Part shown: in pieces, positions 23,955 to 36,834 of the stretch
Layout: the number at the start of each line of letters is the position of its first letter
Position numbering within the stretch: the stretch's first letter is position 1
Assembly (NCBI GenBank): GCA_013399305.1
Contig: VXAI01000049.1
Span: 774,482-838,481, forward strand
Direction of reading: 5' to 3'
DNA length: 64,000 nucleotides
DNA from: Rostratula benghalensis
Taxonomy: Eukaryota > Chordata > Aves > Charadriiformes > Rostratulidae
Notes under the pieces: generated by a model
Database searches by the model: none
The model's input: only the letters and a program-made list of their open reading frames with translations
Told to the model about the DNA's origin: nothing
Position numbers and translations under genes: made by a program

Positions 23955-24883
23955 CATGTTTCACTGTGTGACTGAATAAAAACTGAACCAGCCTGTTCCA
24001 TGTGTGTGTGTATCACAATAAAAAATAGGAATCCAAAGACAGTTAAGCTAACTTCTTGTGCTGCTGAAACTGAAAAAGGCTTTTTATGAAAGAACCACTG
24101 AAAGAAGTGTTTCCCTGTACACGTTCTACAGATGAAGTGCAGCAAAATGAATTTGCTTGTGGATTTGTGGTTATAGTTTTAGAGTCTCTAAAACTTCCAG
24201 AGATTTTTTCCTGTTCAATTATGGTCCTGCACTGGACTGATAATATTATTATTTCTGTGCTCAGTAATCCTTGGTCAGCCACTTATACTTACAAGATCAT
24301 TAATATTTTTACAAGCAAATCCTACTATTAAAATAAAAATCCACAGTAAGAGGACATGAAATAAGCAAGCTGCTTCTCTGTAAAACTTCATATAAAACAC
24401 ATACAGTAAGCACTATCAGAGTAACTATGTGTTAGAAAGTTTACTGTAAATTAGTCTCTACATAGGAAAAGGAAAAGACTACAGAAATGGAAAAATTCAA
24501 GTATAATAGTTGAAATAGGAAAACATGTATATTCTGGTGTTGAAATTAGTATCCATGTGTAATAACTGTTCCTCAAGCCTGCACAACTGTTATCCGTAGA
24601 ACCTGCAGAAAATCAGCCCCTACTTGAGTCTTTTGCTCCAGTAGCAGCTTTTAATTCCACTGTGCCCTCTTGAGTAGAATTTTTAAATAATTATGGTTGC
24701 AGGTGTCAAAGAAAGATGGAGGCTGTGCTAATCTCATGTTTCTGTGCTGTAACACCACTATTTAATACAGCCCTTTGGCTCTTTTCTCTTTATAAAGTGT
24801 GAGTTCCCAGTACAAACACTATTTGAAAGGCAAGAGGATACACTACAATAAAATAACTACTTTTTGTGTTTTCTCTGTTACAG

Positions 24884-25005
24884 GCTTTGGCTGATGCCTT
24901 TCCTTTGCTGCATGGGTGGACACAGGACAGTCATGTAACCCTTGCAGTATGATCTTCAGCCTGCCTTCAGCCACGTCCACCCTTTCCACCTCATGATGTG
25001 AATCG
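24884..25005 (+). other. Exon-like segment without open frame
   Basis: A strong pyrimidine-rich acceptor, TTTTCTCTGTTACAG, ends at 24883 and a donor, TCG followed by GTGAGT, starts at 25006. All three frames of the 122-base segment contain a stop, so if used it would be an untranslated or lncRNA exon. Chance is the simpler explanation. Confidence 0.12.
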
Positions 25006-25407
25006 GTGAGTGGGGTCTCATGTTTCTGGGAAGGCAAGGGATAGGGTTGGGAAGAGCAGAAAGGAGTCTCCTTACCTGACCCAAAAGATCATTATGGTCT
25101 GGCTTCATGAACTGTGTGACAATCCGTGAAGTGTTTCATGGAGACTCTCTACCAACTCAGAAGATGTATTGGGGTAAACAATAATAGAGAAGGCACTAGA
25201 CTTGGATTAACAGAAAATGAAGTCTTTGGCTAGGAATAGTGAACCTATTTGGGCTAGACTAGTTCTGGGGAATGTGGGGTGGAAATCTATACTAACAGGA
25301 AATACATCTATCCAGTAAGTGGGGAAATATCCAGCTGATTATTTTATTATAGGGCTTAACTGGGCATATCATGCCTGCTCTAGTGAAAGAAGGAAAAAAT
25401 GTGTAAC

Positions 25408-25429
25408 TTTTTTTTTTTTTAAAAAAAAA
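25408..25429. repeat. T13-A9 homopolymer block
   Basis: Thirteen T bases are followed directly by nine A bases, forming a self-complementary low-complexity block. Confidence 0.9.
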
Positions 25430-27176
25430 GCTTTCTTCAAGTATGGTGTCTTAGTTCACTTATGCAGTAGTTCAGCCAGGTCATTGTGAAAAGACAAGGC
25501 ATTTCATCAGATTCAAAAATCTAAAAGGACTCTGAGAAAACCTGTTGGCTTGAAAAACTGTCCAGTGTATATATTTTTCTCTGCTAAAATTTGTATCTCC
25601 TTAAAAATTGGCGGTAAACTCTCTGAAAGGGGTTTTCTTGTAGAAAATTATCTTAAATGTCTTTTTCAAAATGATCTTTTTTAACTAGCTATTCAAGCAG
25701 ATGCAAATACTCTCTTTGTATGTGGACAGCCATTTTGCTTAAATAGAGGAAAACTTCAGCATTCTCATTACATCTTCACAGCTAGTAGGAAGCTAAAAGG
25801 CCTGGAAAGGTTTTAGTACGAGTTGTACTTTTCCCTGATATAAATGGGACAATTTTTGTTGTTCTTACAGTTTGTACCATGAGTTGTGGCTGCGTAGGGT
25901 TTATCAGCTTCACACATGTCAGTATTAGGCTACGTAGTTCTCATGAATCAAATATAATCTGGTGTATTAAAGAAAAACAATCAGCCAAGAATTAATACTG
26001 CAGCTTGATGAATACTCCTACAAAAGAAAGTCCAGTCAGGAATTTTGCCTATGTCTACAGATAAAAACCTGACTAACTTTATAAATAATATATTTCATGT
26101 AATAGTGAAACAAGTTAAATTGTTTCCCTTGATACAGCAAGATATGCTCGTAGGAATAAAAGCTGGAATTGAAGCTCCCAGTCTACTAATACTTCCAATT
26201 TTCAAAGTTTTTCAAAGTATTTATGAAGATCTTAGTCTTATTTGAGAATTTGATGAGATTTGTTGAGTATGGCCTTTGCACATACATATCTTACACGTAG
26301 ACTGATCTAAAATCACACAACTTTTTCTTCTACCCTACCTCCCTGTTCTTTGAGACAGTTGTCATAAATTTGCTTGTTCTGCTCTAGACATTTTGGTACA
26401 TAGCAGCTATAGAATAATTTGCAGCTTTATGGTTTAAGTAATGTTCCCTTTAAACTAAAAAAATGCTTCTCTAATCATTTATTGATTGACTGGTACTGGA
26501 ATACTATAGATGTCTGGCACAATGTAGATTAGTATTTTCTATCTGATGCCACATTGCAAAATATTAGCATTCAGATTAAAAACAAGTGCACTCTGCCAAG
26601 AAAAAGCTAGATTTGGGGCCAAAGCAATTGGATTTCAAAATACATTTATGCTTATTTTTTTCTGAAGCATTTCAATTTTGGGAAAATGAAATGGAGGGTA
26701 AGCTTTTTTGCCTGATACTGTGTACGTCACAGGTTTACCCAAGGGGATATTAAAAAAAAGCCATGAAGTTAATTTGGCTTCAGTATTAGACAAAAATGTC
26801 TTGGCTCCAATAGGCAATGCTAAAGGTTGAGAACAGCTGCAGATCTCTTACAATCAGGCTTTTGCTGCAAAATCAGGTTTTGTATTTCTATATGCACCAT
26901 CTATTTATAAGTATTTTTATGGCTATGTAGCTTCCTCTTTATAAATGGGTTATTTTAGTAACCATTTGATCCACATAGAATTCATTTGGTTTATTTCAAG
27001 GTCGGGATTAAATTTAAAGGGAGAAATATTTAGAGTGTGAGATTTTTCTCAGACGGTATTTCAAGAGGTGATCTTGCATGGGAGAATCTGAGTGGTTTGA
27101 AATACTGTCTGGATGTAATTCAAAATATTGAAAATACATTCATTAAATAGTTCGGATTTTGCTCTGAGAGGAAAGG

Positions 27177-27230
27177 TAAAAATGCTATTTTATCTTTTTT
27201 TTTTTTTTTTTTTTTTTGATAAAAATGCTA
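27177..27230 (-). repeat. Poly(T) run flanked by an 11-bp direct repeat
   Basis: TAAAAATGCTA occurs at 27177-27187 and at 27220-27230. Between them lie TTTTATC, 23 T bases (27195-27217) and GA. Read on the minus strand this is a poly(A) tract between perfect target-site-like duplications. That is the signature of a severely truncated poly(A) retroinsertion. CR1 does not make poly(A), and such events are rare in birds, so chance in AT-rich DNA must be kept in mind. Confidence 0.5.
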
Positions 27231-28839
27231 AGAGCTGACAAAAACTACACCAGTCTCTTCAGCATGTACTTCTGCAAACACTGCGGAGAAGAATCTACTG
27301 TTTTATAGTTTAGGGGTTTTTACAAGAAAAAAAATAAGTATAGAGAACAAAAAAGTTGCAGGCTGCTCAGTCTGTTTTGTCTTTTACCAGAAATAAACAA
27401 CATAAATATTGGTTGTGTAGAAAAAACAAATTTACATAGAGATAATTGTTCTTGCTGAGTAGAAATTTGAAACACCTATTGAGAGGTGCTGCCATCAGTA
27501 TTTGAAAATGCTATTATGTGTGGATTTTCCAGAAACTGAATTTTTGTCTGAGTGTAATTTCAAACTACACATGGTATTTATACACACCATAGTAGCTCAA
27601 TTCTCAGTAGAAATTTTTGTGGTCATTAAGAATCAGAATTTTCTCCTTACGTATGTATAATTTCTTGCATAAGCTCAGGTTGGTTTTGCTTTTGAGTGCA
27701 AATCTCCTGTATTACATTCAGGCCTCAAATATATTTTAAGGAACTAAAAGTTGTGTATGAAATTCATTACACCACCTTGATGTCACATTGCAGGAGGCAA
27801 TTTATCTTCTGATTTTTTCCAAGTGTTGTTTATGCTGCATACTGTTAGCTTCACGCAAGCGTAGTTACTGTGAAAATGAAAGAACGCGGTACGTTCTCAT
27901 GTGCTGACCCTTATAGATTATTTTGTGCTCTGTTGTTCTTATTCTTGCCAGCCCAAATGCATTTAATTTTGGTCAGTTTAGTTAGTTCAGGCGGAGGGTG
28001 CTGGTTAAGGGGTTGCCTTGCCGGACTGATGCTGGTGGTTCTCCTGCAGGATTGCTCAGCATGGATGCAGTAGTGGCACAATGTGAATGTTTCCCAGTCT
28101 TCAGTCCCAACGGGCAAATATTACTAATACAGTAGGATTAATGGCTCTGACCTTGCTGATGTGGTTAGAGAAATGTTAAAAATGGCTTAATCTTTGTAAA
28201 AAATAACATCACCGGTCATCAGTTACGTGTGGATTTAGGAGAATGGTTGTAAGAACACACGCATTCCTCTCGACTACAGTGCGTTTCTTGTGCTGAAGGT
28301 GTCTTTCAGCACAATGTATTAATGTGAACAACACCAAGGCTTTTCTTGACCAATTTCTATTAGCATGCTACTTATATTAATAAATTAGTAAACGAGAAAT
28401 TCTTGTCAATGCCAACTGCAGTGGAGGCTTGCTTAAGTGTTGCGATTTCAAGACGTCATTCAGGTGAGGAACTATCCCATGACACCAGATATCACAGTAT
28501 CACCCGCTATAGCCTGTGGGGTGGCAGAGCTTGACATTGTCACCTGCTTGGCTTCCCTTATATGTAGAGGTATCCCAGCATCTGCCTTCGTACAGCTGCC
28601 TGATTTGCTTCTCATTGTGCCACAATAATACATTGTCATTGCTCCTGTACATAATTATCTTGCCTGGTAATCGAAGCTCTCTGGTGTAAAACAGCAAGTA
28701 AAAATACTCATGGTTTTTTTATTGATGAGCTAGAATAAGTTCATAGTTTCTTGATGTTCTTGCTTTGATTTTGAGATGTGTTTTGGTGGCAATCTACAGC
28801 CACCAACATGGTGCTGAGCTCTCTCTCCCCCTTATGCAG

Positions 28840-28863
28840 ACACACACATGTGCACACGTGTGT
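28840..28863. repeat. 24-bp alternating purine-pyrimidine run
   Basis: The run is made of CA/TG and CG steps without interruption and sits inside an imperfect 28-bp palindrome (28838-28865) with outer arms AGACACAC and GTGTGTCT. Alternating sequences of this kind can adopt Z-DNA. Confidence 0.85.
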
Positions 28864-29710
28864 CTACCTGTTAGCTGACGGAAGGCGTAATTTTGACTCT
28901 GAAAATCCCATTTATATATAAAGTACAGAGCGCTGCTCTATTAAGAACCATGCTATAACACTGAGTGAATTAAAAATTCATGTGAATTTCAATTTGTTTT
29001 TAGAGGGTGTTTAATTAGCTGATCTTACATTACTAGTTCTCAAAACAGATGGGTATTCATGGCTACAGAATTATTGTATTTCCCCTTCTCTTTAGCAGCT
29101 AATTAATTTTTTTGAGATAAAAGGACATTTTAGGAATGGAAGGTGTTTCTGAAAGTATTTTTCAGGAATGAAGTTTTTTTTTTTTCTCAGAATTTTCACA
29201 GACCATGTTCTAAGTCACAGATGTTTTTGTCCTCAGACGCGCTACTTTGTCAGCTCAACATCTTCAGTTGTCCAGGTTTAATTGTCTGGGCAACTCTCAA
29301 ACTTGCTGTGTTACATTCAAAATCCACAGTGTCTTTGAGAGCCTGTCTGAGTTAGCTCTTTTTATTCCAATATTATTGTATATATTTTAATTAAATGGTC
29401 TTTCAAGTGACAGAGTTTAAGTCTGGAAATTAAAATTTGGCCGGAAAGCCCACCCCCTGTATTAAACATCGTAACCACAGTGTAAAGCTGGCTCACAGTG
29501 TGAATGTTAGCTTGACTTTCAACACCAGCTCAAACTTCCATTGTACTTCAGTTACCAGTTCTACCAGTTAGCCACTGTTGGGTTTTGACGGCCCTCCCTA
29601 TTAAGAATCTGAGGAAAAGGGAATACGTGGACCAAAAAATGGAGTTCCAGCAGCTCTATGGCCACAGAAGGTAGAGATAACTAGAGATAGCAGTAAAAAT
29701 AAATTAAGAG

Positions 29711-29725
29711 CTTTTTTTTTTTTTT
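29711..29725. repeat. Poly(T) run
   Basis: Simple T homopolymer of about fifteen bases in AT-rich DNA; no flanking direct repeat was seen. Confidence 0.85.
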
Positions 29726-30488
29726 AAACTCATAATTTTACTTCATAATTCCACTTTTACAATAGATACAGTGTGATAGATAACTATAAAATTATGCAGA
29801 AAGGGACAGATATTAAAAATATCCTAGTAGTACTGTGAACCATCCCAAAGCAAAAACTGTAGAAAAGAAATTTTCCACACTGTGCCCCTTTCTCCTAAAA
29901 TCCACGAAGGGCATCGCTGTTAAAATGGAAAACGAATATTTACTGTGGAAAAGTGCTTGGTTTTTAAATAAGTCATGTAGAATGGAATAAGACACATCAT
30001 AAATTAATGCTGTTAAAATGAATACTTGATATGAATCCTGGGAAATGTTCTTTGCCATCAGTGTTTGAAAAAAGTAGGAGCTGTCCTGAAGCCAAACCAA
30101 TTTGCATTGCTTGAAAACACGTAGGTTTCCCACTACTGATGAATTCGCAAAGACTTTGGATCAGCTCCATCCTGTTCTGTTGTTAGTGTTTACCTGAAAA
30201 GCAATAGCTCAAGAAGGTACACTATGTGATTTGGAAGTGAATCAATACTCAAGTTCAATAAAGTATTGTAAGTTAGAAGAGCAGAAAGAAATTAAATTCT
30301 GTGGACCTAAACACCTGATGTGTATCTTCTCCCAGGTTGTCTAATACACAGTTTCTGTGAGCTTGTGAGGAGGCATTTCTTTTATTTGGTAAAAGTAAAA
30401 GTTCTGTATACCTGCTGGGCCAAACTGTCAAGTACAGGATCTCCTCTTCAGTTTTGGGTCTGTTCTTGCAATTGTCAACTTTCTTGCC

Positions 30489-30512
30489 TTTTTTTTTTTT
30501 TTTTTTTTTTTT
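30489..30512. repeat. Poly(T) run of 24
   Basis: Simple T homopolymer, the longest unbroken one in the window. It is followed by further T-rich sequence; no flanking direct repeat was seen. Confidence 0.92.
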
Positions 30513-33500
30513 CCTTAAATTTTCTTTTCCTGATTTTGTTCCATTTATTTCTCATGCTGTTCTCTGGCCATTGTCCCCATAAATGCCTGAATTCTCATAA
30601 TGCTCCAATTTAAACATTTTAATATTTTGTGACAAAAAGATCAAAGACTACTTTCTGCCTTTTCTATAAGAATTCGTGTTTTATTTTTCCACTCAGAAAA
30701 AAAACACAACGCTCTGTACTTTAAGCAAAGTAAATTCTATGTAGTATTTGGTTAGAATGGCCAAAGATCGTTCTTGAGCACTTGTTGCCACTGAAAAAGA
30801 GAGACATCCAGTGACATTCTTGGGCCTTGTGACTTCAGCATTTAAGAAAGAAATGTAACAGACCTTTGCTTTTTATGTGTAGGATCACGTTTTTCCAGGC
30901 TTTTAACTAAGCAATTCTTGTACTTTCTAGTATGACAACTGCCACATTGGAATGTTTCATTGTCGGCATTTAAAAAATGATATCTGATGGCAGTAAAAGT
31001 AGCCGGTAAAGGTGGAGGAGACAAAAAAAAAAAAAGAAAAAATCTCTGCAAGTTTCATCCATGGAGAATCTCTAGTCTCAGCTGTGATATTCACTCCCGA
31101 AGTTATCCCCTTCCCTTCCACTTCCTGACCCCAAACTTGTCTTTATCCACCTGGCAGTGTAAGCTCATACCTTCAGCTTTATAGCCCTGAAGTGTGATGT
31201 TTGAAATGTAAGTACCTGGAATTACTGCACTGAAGGAGAGCTCTGCTATGGCTTAGTCCAGTGTTCTGACTAATAGGGGTCATCTGTGAAGCGCTCATTA
31301 AGTTTGTCTTAATAGCTGAAATATGGAGATCTAAATCACTCCGAGTAATTCTTTGTCAACATTAAGTAAAATTCCCAGTTTCAACCACTGTGTATCTCAA
31401 GAATTTATCTATGTGAAATCTAATCCCTCTGTGAATCTTGTTAAATTTATGGCCTTAGCGAAATGCCGTGGCAAGAAGTTCCAAAATCTAATTATGTGTT
31501 GTGTGAGAAAAATTATTTTCCTTTTATCAGTTCCTAATTTGCCCCATTTCAATTTAATAACTACCTCATTTTATTGCATTATGGAAGAGAAGAAGAAAAG
31601 CTCCCAGTTGACCTTCTTTATAGCTTTCATTACTCCTTAATACACTTTTTGTCATGCCTGTTCCTATTTGTCTTCTTTTCAAGAAAATAAACAAAATAAG
31701 AGTTTAGAAAGCAATTTATCCTTATCTAAGAGTTTCTCTTTGCTTCCATCTTAGTAGTCTTTGCTTCTGTGAACCCCATTTCTTCCATATACTTTATGAG
31801 ATGCAGAAAATCTATAGGGTTTTTAATCCGCATTATTCCGTTCTTTTCCTTATTTAGTAATTTTTTTTCCTTTTTACAAGCTTTTGTTCCTGCTACAGTC
31901 CATTCTTCAGGTCTTCACAGCATTGGCTAGGTGCTTTTCCCTTAATATATCAGCTCAGAACTTGTGAAGATGAATGACTGATTTCCATATCTCCGCAATG
32001 TACATTAGTTTTCATTTATCAAAATGACTTTTTTTTTTCTACAGTGGCTTTGAACTAGATTATTAAGCCATTTGAAAGATAATGGAAGTTATTTCAGGAC
32101 CTGGGAAACTTAAATTACTTTATTCTCTGTGAATTTTACTGCCTTGTTTACTTGTAGTTTAAGTATACCGAAGACTAGATTTTGTTATCCTTGGACACCA
32201 TTACAGTTTTTTTAGAAGAAATGCAAACAGATTTGGAGCTTGATAGAATTATGGAAAAAAAAATGTCTACATTCTTTGTACAAAACTGGAAATTGTTTGT
32301 TGAACTTTTAGTGTTTCCTCATTAAGGGACCCTTCTGAGTTCGAGATCCTTTGCAGTTGTTTTCATATTTTGCCCTTGAAATGCCAGGGAAAATATGCCG
32401 GGGAGTCTTCACCATCACAGCTGATGAAGACAGTAGAAATTCACTGTAGCTCAGCAGGAAGGCACTGAACTGCTTCCAGGGAGTCCAAGAGAGCCCTTTC
32501 CCTGTTCATATTTCATGTGACACACAGATTACCTTCTCGACTTGTTGTATTTCCTAACTCTAAACGCTGTACTATCTGTCTGACGTGCATCTTAGTCAGG
32601 ATTCAGCATAATTCTTATGAATTGATTTAACAATTTTTGTCACCTGTTTATTGGACTTACGGGGTCTAAATCTATCTGCCTCTGAGCTGCAGTGTTCCTT
32701 AGCACTTAGCACTGCTTTTTCTTCACCTTCCTTGGCTCTCTAGTGCGACTGGTGTGTTTTTGGCACTAAATCTGGCCCTGCTGCTCCCTCGACAGCCTCA
32801 TTAACTTTATCCTGAGGTGTGGATTTTTGTCAGTAGCCTTTTCTGAACCCAATCTTGTCAGCAGATCAATGGTTATTGTGGTCTGAAATGGTCCTTGCTG
32901 CGATTATTAAAGCTGGAGTATTTATCCATTTGGTTTTTGAGACTTGGGTGCAAGTAGTACTTGTTCCTCCTGCTTTACAACCTCCTGACATAAGCAGATA
33001 TTTTTAGGTGTGTGACTTAGGTTGTGAGCATCTGATGTATAAGAACTGCTTACGGAGCAGGAGTATGTCGTTACAGAGTGTGTACCTACAGTAGATGACT
33101 GTTCCCATGAATTCCTCACTTTATTCTTCACTGACACTGTACCTGCTCAGTTCCAAGGGCGTTTCAGAGTGGCAGTGGGGGTGGGATGGAGAAGGCAGCT
33201 TGCTGCTGACATCTCTGGCATAAGCATTCTGTGTAACATACAGAATTTGGATACCAGGCTGAATTTTCAATGGTAATTAACAGGTTGAGTAACCCCAGCA
33301 GTTGTTTATAAAGTACCTGCAGAAGTCACTCTCTAGGGGGTGGGCATTTTAGTGTTGAACAATTTATGCTCTGGCGGATACACTCTGGAAAAGCAGCATT
33401 TCACCTACGTCCAAATTCACATTAAATTAATGGAGTTAGGTAAAAGCAGGCTGCCCATAAAAGCATTAAAAGTAGATTTATTTAAAAAAAAGAATACTCT

Positions 33501-35613
33501 GTGATAAATCTGGAACAAAATGAGAACTCTAAAAATAACAGTTTTAATACTACATATATGCATTTTTCTGAGGGAAAATAATGGTAAAAATATTTTTAAT
33601 TAACACTCCTGGGTTCCAGCAAAAGTGAACTTATTGCAGAAGAGGAGTGCACAGAAAGCATGTTAGGAATACGTATGCTAGATCCGCTGAGCTTTAAAAT
33701 ATGCCAGCGCTGGGCATGTTTCTAAGGGCATTATGTGAGTGTCTGCACCTACACATCATGTAAAATCACTACTGCAAGAATTTTTTCTATTGTTTTTCGG
33801 AAACACTTGTAGCTGGCTTGGTAGAATGAGTGGCAAAATAATACCTCTGCACACAAAATGGTCAGAAAGTTGTTAGTGGATATAGGCCAGAGAGCGAAAT
33901 ATGGTCCTAGTCAGTTTGTGAAACCTTGTAGCTTTAAATGGTGATCAGAATTTGGGTACTACTTCAGGCTTGGAGGAGAGCTCTATGTGTTCTGGAGTAA
34001 TTTAATGCAACATCACTGTAATCTACTTGTCTGACTTGGCTGTTGGGAAGACCCTGTAAGCAGAGGGGAAGTCTCCCTACAGCGAAGACCCTGAAACCAA
34101 ACCTGACAGTTGCTATTGACACTTAGGTCTGGCCTCTGCCAATGGTTTCTTTTGGATTTGAAGCTACAGGAGCTAAACCAGCTGTGTGGTTTTAACATGA
34201 GGGAAAACAGCAAGGTACAACTCTATTTTGAAATGCTAATAATAACCTCTAATAGATTTGAGCTAACAATTGGTATAATTTAGATAAAGTGCTGGTGCAG
34301 AGGTAAGAAGAGCTGACCAAGTTACAGCAAATCAGGCACCATGATGTGTTTCAAAAGCACTTGCATCAAGCCATCTAGATTCAAGCAGATATCACTATTG
34401 ATTATCACTTATTCTACTGTGAGTACTAAAGAGGATAGCAAAATGCTCCAACATATACCAGGAAGGATCATAGATTTTTCTCTTTCAGTTTTTTGTGACT
34501 GGGAATAAAATGTGCTTCAGTGTGCTTGTATGGGAACATGTATAAAGGAAGGGAAATAGAGCAGGCTGGATTTATTCTCAGGGGGGGAAGCTTAGGAGGT
34601 GAGCCTAATAATGGCTCTTAAAAACTCTAAAGGTGTAAGAAAGAGGGTTTGAAAAAAGTCAGAGGTATTAACACAAAGAGGTTTTGTATGCATGCATTCA
34701 GCACTACAGAAGTGATAATGTGAATGTCCTATGAGTCTTTAGATCCAATGGCATTACTGGAGATAATACCACACAAGATTAAAAACCTAAAGTTTAGATT
34801 TTTTTTGTTTCATTTATGGTGTTGCAGTATGCTGCAGCGATGCTACATTGACAGAGAGATGTCTTTTTTGTAGAAGTAGGCAAGTATCACTTATGTGCTA
34901 TCAGCATTTAAAAATTTTGTGCTGTGTTTTGAAGTTGTTGAAGTTTTACTGGTGTAAAATACTAAGCATTAAGCTTAGAGCAGTCACCCATTTCTTGCTG
35001 TTCGTGGAAATAAAGAGGAATGTTGCTGTGTCCTGTCTCTGGTGTTTAAGGACGTACCTGTTAGAACTACTGAAAATCTCCACCATGGTATGAAAACAAC
35101 TGGACTTAATTAGCCAGATCATAATCACATCCTTGTTTATCTTTTGGCTACAAGAAGGGCAAGAAAAAAAAGGCTATTGGTACGAGAATATGTAGCAATG
35201 AGTTGAGAATGTGAATGTGTTTTTATGTATATAGACTTTAATGTGATTTTGTTGGAATGCAGTGGGCTGAGGGGGAAGATGCAGTGTCTGTCTGTGAGAA
35301 ATACACATTCCCAGGTCTTGGCTTAACTCCTGCCTCCTTGGTCCACTGTCATTTCTTTATCTTCTACTCCTAAGCTTTAGGGCTTCATGAAGCAGGGGAC
35401 CAAAGGGTGTGGTTTCCTACTGAAGAAGGACATGGCATTGTTTTCTGTTCTGGCATTGTGATCTGGATTCTTTACTGTTTCAAGCCCATTTAAAGAAGAT
35501 GTGTAATACTGCCAAGCTTGCATTGACTGATATCGCTCATGAATATTTATCACGCCACTGATTTGCTTTCTTATATTGTATTCCACATAATATTGCTGCT
35601 GACCAGATTAGCT

Positions 35614-35630
35614 ATGGTGGTGGTGGTGGT
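35614..35630. repeat. TGG trinucleotide microsatellite
   Basis: About five uninterrupted TGG units. Short and of no evident function. Confidence 0.85.
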
Positions 35631-36820
35631 AGGAGGACAGAAGTAAATAAAGACTAAATTCTAGATTTCAGAGACCCGATCTTAAAAATTGCCTATGCTT
35701 GTTTCCGTTATGTTACTTCTGGCAACATAAGAACTGCTACCCCATGACACCAATCAAGTGGGGAGTTTAACAGAAATCGAAGGAAGGGCTCACCCATTTT
35801 ATGTGGAATAATTCACTTGTAGAACTCATTAAGGTAAAATATTGTGGAAGACAGAAGTATTAATGAATTCATAATGACATAACATGAATTAATGGAATTA
35901 AGTCCAGCTGTTATTAGATGCGATTGGTCCACGCAAAAACCCCAGCTCAGAAAGTTTTACTTGGGAGGGATATATGTACTTTGGAGAGATGCCTCCATAC
36001 AGTCCCTGGTTCCTGGTCTTCAGTTGTCCCCTCTTGGACAGTGTCATCAACAAGAATTTTACTCTGACTCAGTGGAGCATTTCTAATCGTTGTACAGTAT
36101 CACACTGTAAACAGTATCCTGGTTTGCAACTCTAGAGACACCATCTTTGGGTTTTACATGGCTCTTCTACTTAGATGAAGTTCCAAATTTGATAATTCCT
36201 TCTGCAGTCGCTGAGTTCCAGTCTCGTGGGTCCCTTTCTATTGTTTCAGAGCGTGGTACCCACACATCTATTGTAAAGATGCAATGTGTACATTATCTCC
36301 CTTAAACATAGGTGCAGAAGCTTATAAACTGCAATTCTGATGTTCCTGACTGGGAAACTTGCCCTCCAATACACACATTTGGTACTCATACATTATCTTT
36401 TGGCTTCCTATCCACATGCCCATCTGTCAGGATGGCGTTGTGCCTGCTCACAAGATGGTGTGCCAGCTTCACTAGACAATGATGCCAATCAAATAAGAGT
36501 TGCTGCAAGTGCTGTCTTTTCTAAAAGTAGCCCCTCTCAAGTGAAAGCAATGCTGTAATCGTGCCACTTGTCTCCTTTTTCCTCCTTACACCTGCTGACA
36601 CTTACCCCCTCCTTTTGAAGAGTGAAGGAGAGGAAGAAGTGGCACATGGGGTGACTCTGGGTTAACATCAGAACGTATAAGCAGCATCACACGAGCAACT
36701 TCAGAAAGCCATTTTAAACATAGGGCATGCTGACCACATTGGCCAGGATGCAGATCCAAAAGAAGGCAGAAAGAAATATTTAACTGGAAAGAAGTGTTTC
36801 CAAATGATTGTATTGCTGGG

Positions 36821-36834
36821 GGAAAAAAAAAAAA
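36821..36834. repeat. Poly(A) run after a short G run
   Basis: A short run of G passes into twelve or so A bases: low-complexity DNA. Confidence 0.7.

Larger units (their letters stand above)
23955..27176. other. Unique AT-rich non-coding sequence
   Basis: No gene or recognised interspersed repeat. A T13-A9 block lies at 25408-25429. An exon-like non-coding segment at 24884-25005 is listed separately. Frames are short and featureless. Confidence 0.5.

Noticed and set aside
30489..30512. T24 run as a retroinsertion tail
   Set aside because: Unlike the run at 27195, no direct repeat flanks it.
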